From assembly GCF_000184685.1 (NCBI RefSeq), contig NC_014830.1, positions 1-64,000 of the forward strand: DNA of 64,000 bases, in the 5' to 3' direction. Origin of the DNA: Intrasporangium calvum DSM 43043 (GTDB lineage Bacteria; Actinomycetota; Actinomycetes; Actinomycetales; Dermatophilaceae). Shown here one piece after another: positions 8,714-20,045 of the stretch. Position 1 is the stretch's first letter, and the number at the start of each line of letters is the position of its first letter. The translations under genes and the position numbers were made by a program. Below the pieces are notes generated by a model. The model saw nothing but the letters and a program-made list of their open reading frames with translations. It ran no database searches and was not told where the DNA came from.

Positions 8714-10039
8714 TCAGTTGGTGGCGAGGATGTAGGGGTCGTCCCCCTCGGGGATGTCGGACTGCCACCGTGGCCTGGCCGGAGCGATGACCTCACACCG
8801 CCCCTCCAGGGTGCAGCGCTGCAGCGAGCGTGTCCCGTCCTCGTGCCCCACCTGGACGGCGATGTCCTGACCGGTGGCCGCGCGGGCGCTCACCGACCAC
8901 GGTCCGGGACCGGTCGGGTCGCCGCTCTCGAGGAGCAGCTCGCCGTCCGTGGTGCGCCACACGAGGACCGTCGGGTAGGTCACCGAGGACCGGAGCCCGT
9001 CGACCGCGCCGGTGCCGACGACGTACTGGCCGTCGAGGGAGAAGGACTGCATCAGCACCGGCCCACAGACCCGCCACCGCCTGGCGTTGGTGGCCAGGTC
9101 ACGCAGGTCATAGCACGGGTTCTCGCCGGTGGCTCCACCGATCTGGACGACGGCCACCGCCCGCTCGGAGTCGACCATCCGGAACTGGCCGGGCAGGTCC
9201 TTGGTGGCACCGGTCTCCACGTCCCAGGCCACCGTCGTGCCGGTGTAGCCCTTCGCCGCGTAGGCGGTCGTGCCGACGAGTCCGACGGCCGCCTGGTAGG
9301 CACTCGGGGCCCCACCGTCGGACCCGCACTTGCAGGTCGCCGCGGGGAGCTGCGCCAGCTGGCGGCCCCGGGCGTCGTGGTACGTCAGGTCCCCCGTGTC
9401 CCCCGTCAGGATGAAGTGGGTCCGGTCGGAGGACACGGCCACGGCGCGTCCTCCCGGGAGGTCCGTGAGGACCGCGCCCGAGGCGTCGACCACGGTCACT
9501 CCGTCGTCGGTGACGAGGAGCACCAGCCGGTCGGCGAGGCGGGCGACCTGGGCGGGTCGAGCCAGCGCGTCGGGCAGGGTGATCCTCGACAGGCCGTCGT
9601 GCAGCTCCCCGTCGATGACGTAGGCGACTGCGGTGTCGCCGGCCGGTCCGCTGGGGTCGGCCGACGGCGCCAGCGTCGCGGGCGCCGGTGCGCCGCTCAG
9701 CGTGATCGTGGGGATGGAGGTCGGGCGGTCCGTCGGCTGGTCGGTGGTCGTGCTCTGGCTCGTGCTCTGGCTCGGGCTCGGTGCCGGCTCGGTCGACGTG
9801 AGGCCTCCGGAGGTGCTCACCGCTGGGACGGGGCGCACGCTGTCCGGTCGCGTCGCGTTCCAGCCGACGGGGACCGCCACGGCGAGGGCGACCGCTCCGA
9901 CGGCGACCGCAGTCGTCACCTCACGGCGCCGGTTGGCGCGGTCGCGGGCGATGGCCCGCTCGGCCAGGTCGCCGACGACGTGCACGCGCTGGCTGCGCTC
10001 GGCGAAGAGATCCTTGAGCCGGGGGTCTGTGGTGTTCAT
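8714..10039 (-). CDS. Membrane-anchored beta-propeller-like protein paired with a sigma factor
   Basis: The product is 441 aa. About 40 cytoplasmic, charged residues (DPRLKDLFAERSQRVHV) are followed by one membrane helix (about 42-62) and a Ser/Thr/Pro/Gln-rich stalk. A large extracellular domain follows, with repeated propeller-like strands. Its start overlaps the stop of the upstream sigma-factor gene by 4 bp. That context suggests an anti-sigma or sensor role, but no zinc-binding anti-sigma motif is visible, so the role is inferred. Two direct 13-bp repeats lie at the extreme 3' end (about 8699-8724). Confidence 0.7.
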   Translation of the reverse strand: MNTTDPRLKDLFAERSQRVHVVGDLAERAIARDRANRRREVTTAVAVGAVALAVAVPVGWNATRPDSVRPVPAVSTSGGLTSTEPAPSPSQSTSQSTTTDQPTDRPTSIPTITLSGAPAPATLAPSADPSGPAGDTAVAYVIDGELHDGLSRITLPDALARPAQVARLADRLVLLVTDDGVTVVDASGAVLTDLPGGRAVAVSSDRTHFILTGDTGDLTYHDARGRQLAQLPAATCKCGSDGGAPSAYQAAVGLVGTTAYAAKGYTGTTVAWDVETGATKDLPGQFRMVDSERAVAVVQIGGATGENPCYDLRDLATNARRWRVCGPVLMQSFSLDGQYVVGTGAVDGLRSSVTYPTVLVWRTTDGELLLESGDPTGPGPWSVSARAATGQDIAVQVGHEDGTRSLQRCTLEGRCEVIAPARPRWQSDIPEGDDPYILATN

Positions 10040-10545
10040 GCGGGGGCCTCGCTCATCTTCAGGCGCATGGCCGCGAGGGCGCGGCTCGTGTGGCTCTTGA
10101 CGGTTCCGACGGTGCAGCCGAGGATCGCGGCGGTCTGGGCCTCGGTCAGGTCCTCGTAGAAGCGCAGCACGACCACGGCCCGCTGCTGGGTCGGCAGCGT
10201 CTGGACGTGCCGCCAGAGGTCCAGGGACTCTCCCGGGTCGAGCCCAACGGATGTCGCTGGCGGGTCGAACACCTCGAGGAGGTGGCTCCCGGCCGACTCA
10301 CGCCGTCGGAGCAGGCTGCGCCAGCGGCTGTTGCGCTCGTTGACCATGACCCGGCGCACATAGGCGTCGGGCTGTTCCACCGCGCGGATCCGGTCCCAGT
10401 GGCGGTAGCACTTCGCCAAGGCGTTCTGCAGGAGGTCCTCGGCCGCGTCGCGATCCCCGGTCAGGAGGTAGGCGAGCCGGGCGAGGGCCTGCTCCCGCGC
10501 CCTGACGTAGGCCGTGAAGTCGGCGCTCCGAGCCGCGTCGTCCAT
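10036..10545 (-). CDS. SigE-family RNA polymerase sigma-70 factor (ECF)
   Basis: This 169-aa extracytoplasmic-function sigma factor has region 2 (FTAYVRAREQALARLAYLL, then GDRDAAEDLLQNAL) and region 4 (LPTQQRAVVVLRFYEDLTEA, then CTVGTVKSHTSRAL). It belongs to the actinobacterial SigE family. ATG 10545 follows AGGAGG at short spacing. The ORF extends further upstream but has no better start. It is translationally coupled to the downstream membrane protein, its likely regulator. Confidence 0.9.
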   Translation of the reverse strand: MDDAARSADFTAYVRAREQALARLAYLLTGDRDAAEDLLQNALAKCYRHWDRIRAVEQPDAYVRRVMVNERNSRWRSLLRRRESAGSHLLEVFDPPATSVGLDPGESLDLWRHVQTLPTQQRAVVVLRFYEDLTEAQTAAILGCTVGTVKSHTSRALAAMRLKMSEAPA

Positions 10546-10640
10546 GACGCCTCCTGTCCGCCCCTGCGGCATCATCGTTACGGTCACACTCGTCCCAACT
10601 CCGGGGACGCGCCTCAGGTTGTCAAGCACACCCCAACCTC

Positions 10641-10712
10641 GCAACACACCCGCTTGTCGTCGGCTGGTGCCGCCTGCAGCCGGGGGTGGTGCACGGGTAG
10701 CGGGTGTGTTGC
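10641..10712. repeat. 72-bp inverted-repeat element, copy B
   Basis: It has the same 13-bp perfect termini and the same 72-bp length as copy A at 6949-7020, in opposite orientation. It lies between the sigma-factor start and gyrB, about 200 bp upstream of gyrB. No target-site duplication is visible around either copy. Confidence 0.85.
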
Positions 10713-10845
10713 GGAGGGTCGCGTGGCCGCGCCGCAGGGCCGCTGCGGGCCCCGGTCGTGATCCTCCCCCCGGAATCCGGGGGGCTCGGGCGGGAAATTG
10801 GCCCCCAGAGGCCGCTGAGAGGCACGTTCAGGCTCCGCAGACCGT

Positions 10846-10886
10846 TAGAATCATGGGGTAGCGGCTCGACGTCCACGTCGAGCCGC
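10846..10886 (+). promoter_or_regulatory. gyrB promoter -10 and leader hairpin
   Basis: TAGAAT at 10846-10851 is a good -10 box; no convincing -35 is seen. A perfect hairpin GCGGCTCGACG-tcca-CGTCGAGCCGC (10861-10886) lies in the presumed leader, ending 30 bp before the gyrB start. Being just downstream of the promoter, it could protect or attenuate the transcript. Function is inferred. Confidence 0.5.
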
Positions 10887-10894
10887 CCGCATGA

Positions 10895-13030
<2,136 letters not shown>

Positions 13031-13033
13031 ACC

Positions 13034-13072
13034 CACGGGGGCTCACGGCCGCGACCGGCCTGCGCCCCCGTG
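13034..13072 (+). terminator. Nested hairpin after gyrB
   Basis: CACGGGGGC and GCCCCCGTG pair around an inner GGCC/GGCC stem directly after the gyrB stop. A CCCAGCGGCATACGG repeat follows at about 13125-13140. gyrA starts at 13179 and probably has its own promoter in this 148-bp gap. Confidence 0.6.
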
Positions 13073-13178
13073 AACCCCCGAAGCCCGCACGGCTGGGGAC
13101 CGAGCCCCTCTGACGAGAAGCCAGCCCAGCGGCATACGGCATGAAGTTTTAAACTGACTGAAAGACAAGGGAACTGAC

Positions 13179-15890
13179 GTGAGCGACGATCTCCCCCCCG
13201 TCGACGGCGACGACATCCTCGGACCCGACGAGACGCAGCCGACCGAGGTCGACGAGAGTCACGAGCAGGGGACCGCCCCGATCGAGCGCGACCCCGACCA
13301 GCACGACCGGGTCGAGCCGATCGACCTCAACACAGAGATGCAGCGCTCGTACATCGAGTACGCGATGTCGGTCATCGTGTCGCGCGCCCTGCCCGACGTG
13401 CGGGACGGCCTCAAGCCGGTGCACCGCCGCATCGTCTACGCCATGTACGACGGCGGCTACCGGCCCGACCGCGGCTACAACAAGTGCGCGCGGGTCGTCG
13501 GCGACGTCATGGGGCACTACCATCCCCACGGCGACTCGGCCATCTACGACGCCCTGGTGCGGCTCGTGCAGGACTGGTCGATGCGCTACCCGCTCGTCGA
13601 CGGCCAAGGCAACTTCGGGTCCCGCGGCAACGACGGCGCCGCGGCACCCCGCTACACCGAGTGCCGGATGGCGTCGATCGCCCTGGAGATGGTCCGGGAC
13701 ATCGAGCAGGACACCGTCGACTTCATCCCCAACTACGACGGCAAGACGATGCAGCCGTCCGTGCTGCCGAGCCGCTTCCCGAACCTCCTCGTCAACGGCT
13801 CCGCCGGCATCGCCGTCGGCATGGCCACCCAGATCCCCCCACACAACCTGCGCGAGGTCGCCGAGGGTGCGCAGTACTACCTGCACCACCCTGAGATCTC
13901 TCGCGAGGAGCTGCTCGAGGCGCTCCTCGGGATCATCAAGGGCCCCGACTTCCCGACCGGGTCGCTCATCATGGGCCATCGCGGCATCGAGGACGCCTAC
14001 CGGACCGGCCGCGGCTCGATCATCATGCGAGCCATCGTCAACGTCGAGGAGATCAAGAACCGGCAGTGCCTCGTCGTCACCCAGCTGCCGTACCAGGTCA
14101 ACCCCGACCAGCTCGCCGTCAAGATCGCCGACCTCGTCAAGGACGGCAAGATCGCCGGCATCGCCGACATCGCCGACGAGACCTCGGGGCGCACCGGCCT
14201 GCGCATCGTCATCACGCTCAAGCGTGACGCCGTGGCCAAGGTCGTGCTCAACAACCTCTACAAGCACACCCAGCTGCAGACGACCTTCGGCGCGAACATG
14301 CTCGCCCTCGTCGACGACGTGCCACGGACCCTGCCGCTCGACGGGTTCATCCGGCACTGGGTGGACCACCAGATCGAGGTCATCCAACGGCGGACCACGT
14401 TCCGGCTGCGCAAGGCCGAGGCCGAGATCCACCTGTTGCGCGGCTACCTCAAGGCCCTCGACATGCTCGACGAGGTCATCGCGCTCATCCGCCGCTCGCA
14501 GACGGTCGAGGACGCCCGAGACGGCCTGATCCAGCTGCTCGACATCGACGAGACCCAGGCACAGGCGATCCTCAACATGCAGCTGCGCCGCCTCGCCGCC
14601 CTCGAGCGGGAGCGGATCCAGCAGCAGCACGACGAGCTCCAAGAGCTCATCGACGAGTACCAGGCGATCCTCGCCTCGGAGGTGCGGCAACGCGAGATCG
14701 TCTCCGAGGAGCTGCAGGGCATCGTCGACAAGTACGGCGACGAGCGGCGCACCGAGATCGTCCCGTTCGACGGGGACATGTCCATGGAGGACCTCATCCC
14801 CGAGGAGGACGTCGTCGTCACGATCACCCGGGGCGGCTACGCCAAGCGGACGCGGACCGATCTCTACCGGTCACAGCGCCGCGGCGGCAAGGGCGTCAAG
14901 GGAGCCCAGCTGCGCGGCGAGGACGTCGTCGAGCACTTCTTCACGACGACGACGCACCACTGGCTGCTCTTCTTCACCAACCTGGGCCGCGTCTACCGGG
15001 CCAAGGGGTACGAGCTGCCGGAAGGCAGCCGCGACAGCAAGGGCCAGCACGTGGCCAACCTCCTCGCGTTCCAGCCCGGGGAGCAGATCGCCCAGGTTCT
15101 CGCGATCCACGACTACGAGGCGGCCGACTACCTCGTCCTGGCGACCCGGGCCGGCCTGGTCAAGAAGACCCGGCTGCGCGACTACGACTCGCCCCGCTCC
15201 GGCGGCCTCATCGCAATCAACCTGCGCGAGGGCGACGAGCTCGTCGGCGCCCGTCTCGTCGCAGCGGCCGACGACCTGCTCCTCGTGTCGCGCAAGGGCA
15301 TGTCCGTGCGGTTCACCGCCACGGATTCGGCGCTTCGGCCGATGGGGCGCTCGACGTCGGGCGTGACCGGCATGAAGTTCCGCCCCGGCGACACGCTCCT
15401 GTCGATGTCCCGCGTCCCGGCAGAGACCGACGTCGACGTCTTCGTCGTCTTCGAGAACGGCCTCGCCAAGCGGACGCCGGTGTCGGAGTACCGGGTGCAG
15501 GGCCGCGGTGGCTACGGCATCCAGGTCGCGAAACTCTCCGAGAAGGGCGGCGACCTCGTCGGGGCGCTCACCGTGACGGGGAACGACGAGGTCATGGTCG
15601 TCATGGAGAAGGGCAAGATTGTCCGCTCCCGGGTCGACGAGGTCCGTCACACCAGCCGCAGCACCCAGGGCGTCAGGTTCGCGGCACCGGACAAGGGCGA
15701 CGCGATCGTGGCGGTGGCCCGCAACGCGGAGTCCGTGACCGAGGAGGAGCTCGAGGAGGTCGGCGACCTGGAAGGCACCGCCCCCACGTCCCCCATCACT
15801 ACGGTTCCGAGCACCGATGGCGTACCGTCGGACGGAAGCGACGAGCCGACGACGGAGTCGTCGGACGGCGACACAGGAGGTGACGCATGA
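13179..15890 (+). CDS. gyrA: DNA gyrase subunit A
   Basis: This is the DNA-cleaving subunit of gyrase. The catalytic tyrosine lies in the [10 protein letters not shown] segment. The quinolone-resistance region reads [18 protein letters not shown], with Ser at the position usually mutated in resistance, so it looks wild type. Six C-terminal beta-pinwheel blades follow, including the GyrA-box-like [10 protein letters not shown]. The 903-aa length includes an acidic N-terminal extension of about 45 aa and an acidic tail. GTG 13179 follows AAGGGA. The stop overlaps the DUF3566 start by 4 bp. Confidence 0.98.
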   Translation: MSDDLPPVDGDDILGPDETQPTEVDESHEQGTAPIERDPDQHDRVEPIDLNTEMQRSYIEYAMSVIVSRALPDVRDGLKPVHRRIVYAMYDGGYRPDRGYNKCARVVGDVMGHYHPHGDSAIYDALVRLVQDWSMRYPLVDGQGNFGSRGNDGAAAPRYTECRMASIALEMVRDIEQDTVDFIPNYDGKTMQPSVLPSRFPNLLVNGSAGIAVGMATQIPPHNLREVAEGAQYYLHHPEISREELLEALLGIIKGPDFPTGSLIMGHRGIEDAYRTGRGSIIMRAIVNVEEIKNRQCLVVTQLPYQVNPDQLAVKIADLVKDGKIAGIADIADETSGRTGLRIVITLKRDAVAKVVLNNLYKHTQLQTTFGANMLALVDDVPRTLPLDGFIRHWVDHQIEVIQRRTTFRLRKAEAEIHLLRGYLKALDMLDEVIALIRRSQTVEDARDGLIQLLDIDETQAQAILNMQLRRLAALERERIQQQHDELQELIDEYQAILASEVRQREIVSEELQGIVDKYGDERRTEIVPFDGDMSMEDLIPEEDVVVTITRGGYAKRTRTDLYRSQRRGGKGVKGAQLRGEDVVEHFFTTTTHHWLLFFTNLGRVYRAKGYELPEGSRDSKGQHVANLLAFQPGEQIAQVLAIHDYEAADYLVLATRAGLVKKTRLRDYDSPRSGGLIAINLREGDELVGARLVAAADDLLLVSRKGMSVRFTATDSALRPMGRSTSGVTGMKFRPGDTLLSMSRVPAETDVDVFVVFENGLAKRTPVSEYRVQGRGGYGIQVAKLSEKGGDLVGALTVTGNDEVMVVMEKGKIVRSRVDEVRHTSRSTQGVRFAAPDKGDAIVAVARNAESVTEEELEEVGDLEGTAPTSPITTVPSTDGVPSDGSDEPTTESSDGDTGGDA

Positions 15891-16534
15891 GCACGCCCAG
15901 CTCAGAGGGGTGGGGCGCAAGCCGTTACGGGTCGGACACCGACAGCCTCGACTACACCGGCTCTGGGTCTGCGGACGGCGAGTCCACCCTCTCCCGAGGC
16001 GCGATCACCTCCCGCACCGAGCCGACCCGAGCCATGGGCGCCCAGCCCACGACGGCGACACACCCCGAGAGCGTCACCACCGCCAGCCAGCCGGCAGGGG
16101 ACTCCACGCGAGCTGCGACGGCCATCGCCCCGGCACGGGGCAAGCAGGCGACCAGGAGCAAGAAGGGCCCACGCCGGGTGCGGCTTGCCGTGGCCCGCGT
16201 CGACCCCTGGTCCGTGATGAAGATGAGCTTCCTGCTCTCCGTGGCGCTCGGTATCGCCGGCGTCATCCTCACCGCGGTGCTGTGGATGATCCTGTCGACG
16301 ATGAACGTCTTCACCGACATCGAAGGCGTCCTCCAGTCGCTCCAGACGGCCGGATCGGCAGACAATTTCTCGATCCGTGACTACGTCGGCTTCGGCCGCG
16401 TCGTCTCCCTGTCGATCGTGATCGGAGTCATCGACGTCATCCTCCTGACGGCGATCGCGACGGTGATGGCCTTCCTCTACAACATCTGCTCGGCACTCGT
16501 GGGCGGGATCCAACTGACCCTCACCGACGACTGA
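15887..16534 (+). CDS. DUF3566 membrane protein
   Basis: This 215-aa protein is always found after gyrA in Actinobacteria; its function is unknown. The N-terminal 105 residues are disordered and rich in Ser, Thr and Ala. The conserved DUF3566 region begins at [19 protein letters not shown] and holds two membrane helices (about 113-135 and 168-195). Its start overlaps the gyrA stop (ATGA), so translation is probably coupled. Confidence 0.92.
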   Translation: MSTPSSEGWGASRYGSDTDSLDYTGSGSADGESTLSRGAITSRTEPTRAMGAQPTTATHPESVTTASQPAGDSTRAATAIAPARGKQATRSKKGPRRVRLAVARVDPWSVMKMSFLLSVALGIAGVILTAVLWMILSTMNVFTDIEGVLQSLQTAGSADNFSIRDYVGFGRVVSLSIVIGVIDVILLTAIATVMAFLYNICSALVGGIQLTLTDD

Positions 16535-16629
16535 GACCGGGGGACCCCCGTTTTGGAGGTCGTGCGAGGCATCCGGTAACGTTTGCGCTCGCGCCCGTTG
16601 TCCGCAACGGGTGGCACGAAGGTGACGAT

Positions 16630-16703
16630 GGGCCTATAGCTCAGACGGTTAGAGCGCTTCCCTGATAAGGAAGAGGTCGGAGGTTCAAGTCCTCCTAGGC
16701 CCA
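16630..16703 (+). tRNA. tRNA-Ile(GAT)
   Basis: It folds as a cloverleaf: acceptor GGGCCTA/TAGGCCC, D-arm GCTCAGACGGTTAGAGC, anticodon stem CCCT..AGGG with GAT anticodon, and T-arm with GTTCAAG. CCA is encoded at 16704-16706. Confidence 0.98.
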
Positions 16704-16734
16704 CCATCACCGCCGCCACGAGAGGAATCGAGCA

Positions 16735-16920
16735 GTGCTCAAGCGTCTTGCCCTCATCGCCGGAGCCGTCGCAAGCGTCGCCTTCATCCGCAAGAAGGCG
16801 CGCCAGCAGCAGGCCGAGCAGGACCTGTGGAACCAGGCCACGGATGATGTCAAGGCCCAGGCTCCCGCTCCGGCCCCCTCGCCGGCGGCCGACCAGGATC
16901 TGACCGCGGCCACATCCTGA
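16735..16920 (+). CDS. DLW-39 family protein
   Basis: This 61-aa actinobacterial protein of unknown function carries the family signature (EQDLWNQATDD near residue 30). A short hydrophobic N-terminal stretch (LALIAGAVASVAF) could anchor it in the membrane. The C-terminus is rich in Ala and Pro. GTG 16735 follows AGAGGAATC. It lies between tRNA-Ile and tRNA-Ala, the usual place. Confidence 0.88.
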   Translation: MLKRLALIAGAVASVAFIRKKARQQQAEQDLWNQATDDVKAQAPAPAPSPAADQDLTAATS

Positions 16921-16943
16921 TCCTGCGGGCCACGTGCCCGCTC

Positions 16944-17016
16944 GGGGCCATGGCGCAATTGGTAGCGCACCTGCTTTGCAAGCAGGGGGTTAGGGGTTCG
17001 AGTCCCCTTGGCTCCA
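16944..17016 (+). tRNA. tRNA-Ala(TGC), integration site of the element
   Basis: It is a full cloverleaf: acceptor GGGGCCA with TGGCTCC, anticodon loop TTTGCAA (TGC), T-loop GGTTCGAGTCC; CCA is encoded at 17017-17019. Its 3' half from 16975 is repeated at 46342-46389, so the element has inserted here and restored an intact tRNA gene. Confidence 0.98.
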
Positions 17017-17022
17017 CCACAG
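16975..17022. repeat. attL (48-bp core)
   Basis: From TTTGCAAGCAGGGGG of the tRNA anticodon loop to CACCACAG after the CCA end, it is identical over 48 bp to 46342-46389. Confidence 0.95.
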
Positions 17023-17025
17023 GTC

Positions 17026-17058
17026 AGAGCCCCTTTCCCACTCCGGGAGAGGGGCTCT
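17026..17058 (+). terminator. Terminator after tRNA-Ala (element-borne copy)
   Basis: AGAGCCCC...GGGGCTCT forms an 8-bp stem followed by TTTC. A related but different hairpin follows attR (46391-46425). The element therefore seems to carry its own replacement terminator for the tRNA. Confidence 0.7.
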
Positions 17059-17067
17059 TTCGTGCCC

Positions 17068-17087
17068 GTACTGCTAAGAAGTACTGC
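17068..17087. other. Paired GTACTGC repeats near attL, candidate integrase arm sites
   Basis: GTACTGC occurs at 17068-17074 and 17081-17087, 13 bp apart, just outside int. The same pair with the same spacing is found inside the other end (46236-46255). Arm-type Int or Xis binding is inferred. Confidence 0.5.
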
Positions 17088-17095
17088 AGTGGGGG

Positions 17096-18301
17096 TCATC
17101 CGAAGGCCTCCCCCAGCCGCTTGAGCGCCTCTCTCGTCGAGGTGGACGAGACCTGGCTGTAGATGTCCATCGTGACCGCGATCTTGCTGTGGCGGAGGAT
17201 GGCCATGGCCACGCGCGGGTGCACGTCGAGGGCGACGAGCAGGCTGGCGCACGTCCTGCGCGTCGCGTGGACGGAGATGACCGGGACGCCTGCCTTGGTC
17301 GCACGGGCCTTGAAGTAGCGGTGGAAGTTCCTCGGGTCGAGCGGATCCCCCAGGCGTGTAGTCATCACAAGGCCGGCACCTGCCCAGGCCTCACCCGCGG
17401 CGAGCCGCCACTTGGCCTCGACGACGCGTCGTTGCTCGAGCGCGCTGACGCAGATCTCGGGCAGCGGTAGGGGCGCGTCCGACGAGGTCGTCTTGGTCTT
17501 GCGCCGTAGCAGCTGGCCCTTCACCCTCTGGACCTGCCAGGCAATGCGCGCCTCGCCGAGCTCAAGGTCGACGTCGTCCCAAGCGAGACCAAGCAGCTCG
17601 CCGCGACGCAGCCCGAGGATGAGCATCAGGACGTACCCGGCGTAGAGCGGGTCGTCGTCGCGGCGCGCAGACTCAAGGAACTGGCGGGCCTGGTCCACCG
17701 TCCAGACCGCGGGCTTCTTGGCTCGGGGCACCGGCACCCGGACCAGGCCGGCGACGTTCCGACTCACGAGCTCCTCGCGCATGGCGGAGCTGAGCAGGCT
17801 GCGGAGCACCGTCCAGGCCTGGTGGATGGTCCACTCCGAGGCCACCTGTCCGCAGCACTTCCCCTTGGCGCAGCATCGGGGCACCTCACGCGCGGCGTCC
17901 TTGCCCTGAGCGCAGCACTGACAGGTGTGCTTGAGCTCGTTGAGCCAGACCTGGACGTCCCGAACGCCGAGCCGGTCGAGACGTTTCGACCCGAAGGCCG
18001 GAGAGATGTAGTGCCGCACGAAGAGCTCGTAGTTGGCAACGGTCGCCGGCGCGAGGTTGGGGGTGACGACATCACGGAGCCAGCCCGTAGCGAACTCGTC
18101 GACCTTGGGAGTGCGAGGGCTGACCGGCCCACGGCGGGCTTGCGCGTGCAGGGCGAGCCACTTCTCGTGGACGATCTCTCGGGTCTTCCCGTAGACCGTC
18201 TTACGCTGCCTCCGACCCTCAGGGGTGTAGACCCAGACCTGAGCCGCGTAGCCGTTGCGGTAGGGGTAGATGGTCCCCTCCCCGTTGTGTCGGCGAGCCA
18301 T
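17096..18301 (-). CDS. int: Tyrosine recombinase (element integrase)
   Basis: This 401-aa site-specific recombinase integrates and excises the element. The N-terminal arm-binding region (GTIYPYRNGYAAQVW) is followed by a core-binding domain and then the catalytic domain. The catalytic residues are the Arg in LGLRRGELLGLAW, HATR in the box II segment, and His/Tyr in LRHSKIAVTMDIYSQVS. Inside the core-binding domain is an unusual insert of about 28 residues with eight cysteines in CxCC, CC and CC pairs, a possible metal-binding ribbon. ATG 18301 shares a base with the upstream stop (TGATG). The 3' end is adjacent to attL. Confidence 0.95.
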   Translation of the reverse strand: MARRHNGEGTIYPYRNGYAAQVWVYTPEGRRQRKTVYGKTREIVHEKWLALHAQARRGPVSPRTPKVDEFATGWLRDVVTPNLAPATVANYELFVRHYISPAFGSKRLDRLGVRDVQVWLNELKHTCQCCAQGKDAAREVPRCCAKGKCCGQVASEWTIHQAWTVLRSLLSSAMREELVSRNVAGLVRVPVPRAKKPAVWTVDQARQFLESARRDDDPLYAGYVLMLILGLRRGELLGLAWDDVDLELGEARIAWQVQRVKGQLLRRKTKTTSSDAPLPLPEICVSALEQRRVVEAKWRLAAGEAWAGAGLVMTTRLGDPLDPRNFHRYFKARATKAGVPVISVHATRRTCASLLVALDVHPRVAMAILRHSKIAVTMDIYSQVSSTSTREALKRLGEAFG

Positions 18302-18513
18302 CAGAGGTTCCGTTCGGACTCGGCCACCTTGAGCGCGACGTACTCGTCGACCCACTCGGGCAGGATGCGGCGGAGCTTGCCGTCCTTCACCGACTTCAGG
18401 TCGCCGGCGATGATCGCCATCCGGACCTTGGTCTCGCCGTACCCAAGCATCTCGGCCACCTCGGCGACGGTGTGCCAGCGGCGCTTGATCTCGTAGGTGG
18501 TCATGGGCGTCAC
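18301..18513 (-). CDS. xis: Excisionase-like DNA-binding protein
   Basis: The product is 70 aa with a winged helix-turn-helix of the MerR/excisionase type (WHTVAEVAEMLGYGETKVRMA). Such proteins direct the integrase toward excision. Two possible starts (M1 or M4) differ by 9 bp. It overlaps rep upstream by 4 bp and int downstream by 1 bp, so rep, xis and int form one translation-coupled unit, as in pSAM2-like elements. Confidence 0.88.
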   Translation of the reverse strand: MTPMTTYEIKRRWHTVAEVAEMLGYGETKVRMAIIAGDLKSVKDGKLRRILPEWVDEYVALKVAESERNL

Positions 18514-20045
18514 TCCTCCCTCTCGACTTCGCCGTCAGTTGCCGAATGGTTTTCCACAGGGGGTCCGGTCGAGACCTGGGCCGCCTTGGCCCGGTCGTAC
18601 TCGTTGCGCCAACGCCGGCGTTCGAGGACTGAGGTGATGATCGCCTCGGAAGCCTTCTGGGGTGGGAGGTGCACGGTCTGCCAGAGATAGCGCGGCTCGC
18701 CGTCGGTGGCCAGCGTCTCGGCGGACATCCGGTCGGCATCGGGAGCGGTATAGCCGGCCTCCTCGAGGACCTTCTTAACGACGGCGGCACGGTCGGCGCG
18801 GTGGTCGGAGAGGGTTTTGCCCGACCAGCCGCGGGAGACCTGGACCCGACGCCCTCCGACGCCCAGGTTCTCCCTGTCGTGCGCGGCCGAGGAGCAGCGC
18901 CCGGGCTGGAGTCCCGGACCGGCCTGCTTGGGCTGGATGCCGAAGCGGAGCCAGTTCGCGCAGCTGGGTGTGCAGGGGAGGTAGCGGACCTCGTCGTGGA
19001 GTCGGTCGATGTGGGCCTCGTACTCCGCGTCGAAGACCTCGGCCTGGGTGTAGGTCTCGGCGACGGCCTTGGTGAGGTACTTCGTGAGGTAGCGGACGGA
19101 TCGGTCGGCGTCCGGGGTTCCTCCGAGCAACCCCTTGATGTCGACCTGTCGTCCGAAGGACAAGGTGTGAGCCGGCTTCGCATGTGGATCTTCGTCGAGC
19201 TCGGCCATGGCGTCTTCCCACGTTGTGAGCGGAATCGACGTGTCTGGATCGAGGTAGTCGACGCCGTCCCAGACCGGCACTCGATCGACGTAGACCGGCT
19301 CGTCACAGGATGGCCACCAGACCTGGGCGTAGGTCGCCCGTGTGACCTTGCGCAGGATCGAGCGAGGGATGGCCCCGCGAAGGGCGACGTGGAAGTGGGC
19401 TGCGAGTCGGCGCTGGGCCTCGATGGCGCCGAAGTACTGGACCTTGAAGCCGGCACAGCGCCGCAGGTTCTGGATCCACCGGTCGAGCAGCTTGGTGAAG
19501 TGGAGGGCGTCGAGAGCGGCCGTCCGGTAGTCGTAGCTGGACGGGTCGATGGGGACGCCGCGCCCCGTGGCGATGGAGCCGTAGGACGGCAGAGTGAGCG
19601 TGACGAACATCGAGGGCCGGTAGCGACGACCGAGATTGCCCTCGAAGACCGCACCGATGGTTCGGTTCTCCGTTGGCTTGAGCGGAAGGTCCGCCACGTC
19701 TGAGCGTCGCCTGGTCGAGCGGACTCGTCGCTCGGGGACCTCCTCCTCGTCGACGACGTCCTCTTCCTCCTCGAGCTCGTCTGTTGCAGCTTCCGGCTCT
19801 TGCTCGGGTCCGGTCGGCTCCTGGTCGAGGTGCCACCCCTCGGCACACTGCTGGATCCGGAGCCGTCGAGCAGCGTTGGCGCAGCTGGGGCACCGGGATT
19901 CACGAGTGGATCGGCAGGGCATCACGACCACCGTCGTGTCGCCGGTCTGGCGGTCGGTGACGCGGTTGAGCAGCGGCCGCACGCACACCCCTTCCTTGAG
20001 GGCGAGCTCCTGCACAACCTCGGGCTCGAACATGGAGCTCTTCAC
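18510..20045 (-). CDS. repSA: RepSA-type replication initiator
   Basis: This 511-aa protein probably starts rolling-circle-type replication of the excised element. It has a zinc-binding N-terminal region (CRSTRESRCPSCANAARR), an acidic linker and a conserved core (RPSMFVTLTLPSYG, LHFTKLLDRWIQNLRR, EAQRRLAAHFHVALRG with its His pair). A second Cys pair (CTPSCANWLRFGIQP) lies near the C-terminus. GTG 20045 overlaps the whiB stop. The frame is open upstream, but that part is the whiB shadow. Similarity to the pSAM2 initiator family is by recall. Confidence 0.85.
   Translation of the reverse strand: MKSSMFEPEVVQELALKEGVCVRPLLNRVTDRQTGDTTVVVMPCRSTRESRCPSCANAARRLRIQQCAEGWHLDQEPTGPEQEPEAATDELEEEEDVVDEEEVPERRVRSTRRRSDVADLPLKPTENRTIGAVFEGNLGRRYRPSMFVTLTLPSYGSIATGRGVPIDPSSYDYRTAALDALHFTKLLDRWIQNLRRCAGFKVQYFGAIEAQRRLAAHFHVALRGAIPRSILRKVTRATYAQVWWPSCDEPVYVDRVPVWDGVDYLDPDTSIPLTTWEDAMAELDEDPHAKPAHTLSFGRQVDIKGLLGGTPDADRSVRYLTKYLTKAVAETYTQAEVFDAEYEAHIDRLHDEVRYLPCTPSCANWLRFGIQPKQAGPGLQPGRCSSAAHDRENLGVGGRRVQVSRGWSGKTLSDHRADRAAVVKKVLEEAGYTAPDADRMSAETLATDGEPRYLWQTVHLPPQKASEAIITSVLERRRWRNEYDRAKAAQVSTGPPVENHSATDGEVEREE

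Noticed and set aside
18541..18560. DnaA-box-like TTTTCCACAGG inside the rep gene as an element origin
   Set aside because: A single copy without clustering is not enough to call an origin.
17096..19903. A 935-aa minus-strand frame covering integrase and beyond
   Set aside because: Only the part from ATG 18301 is integrase. The upstream two thirds are the out-of-frame shadow of rep with low-complexity composition.
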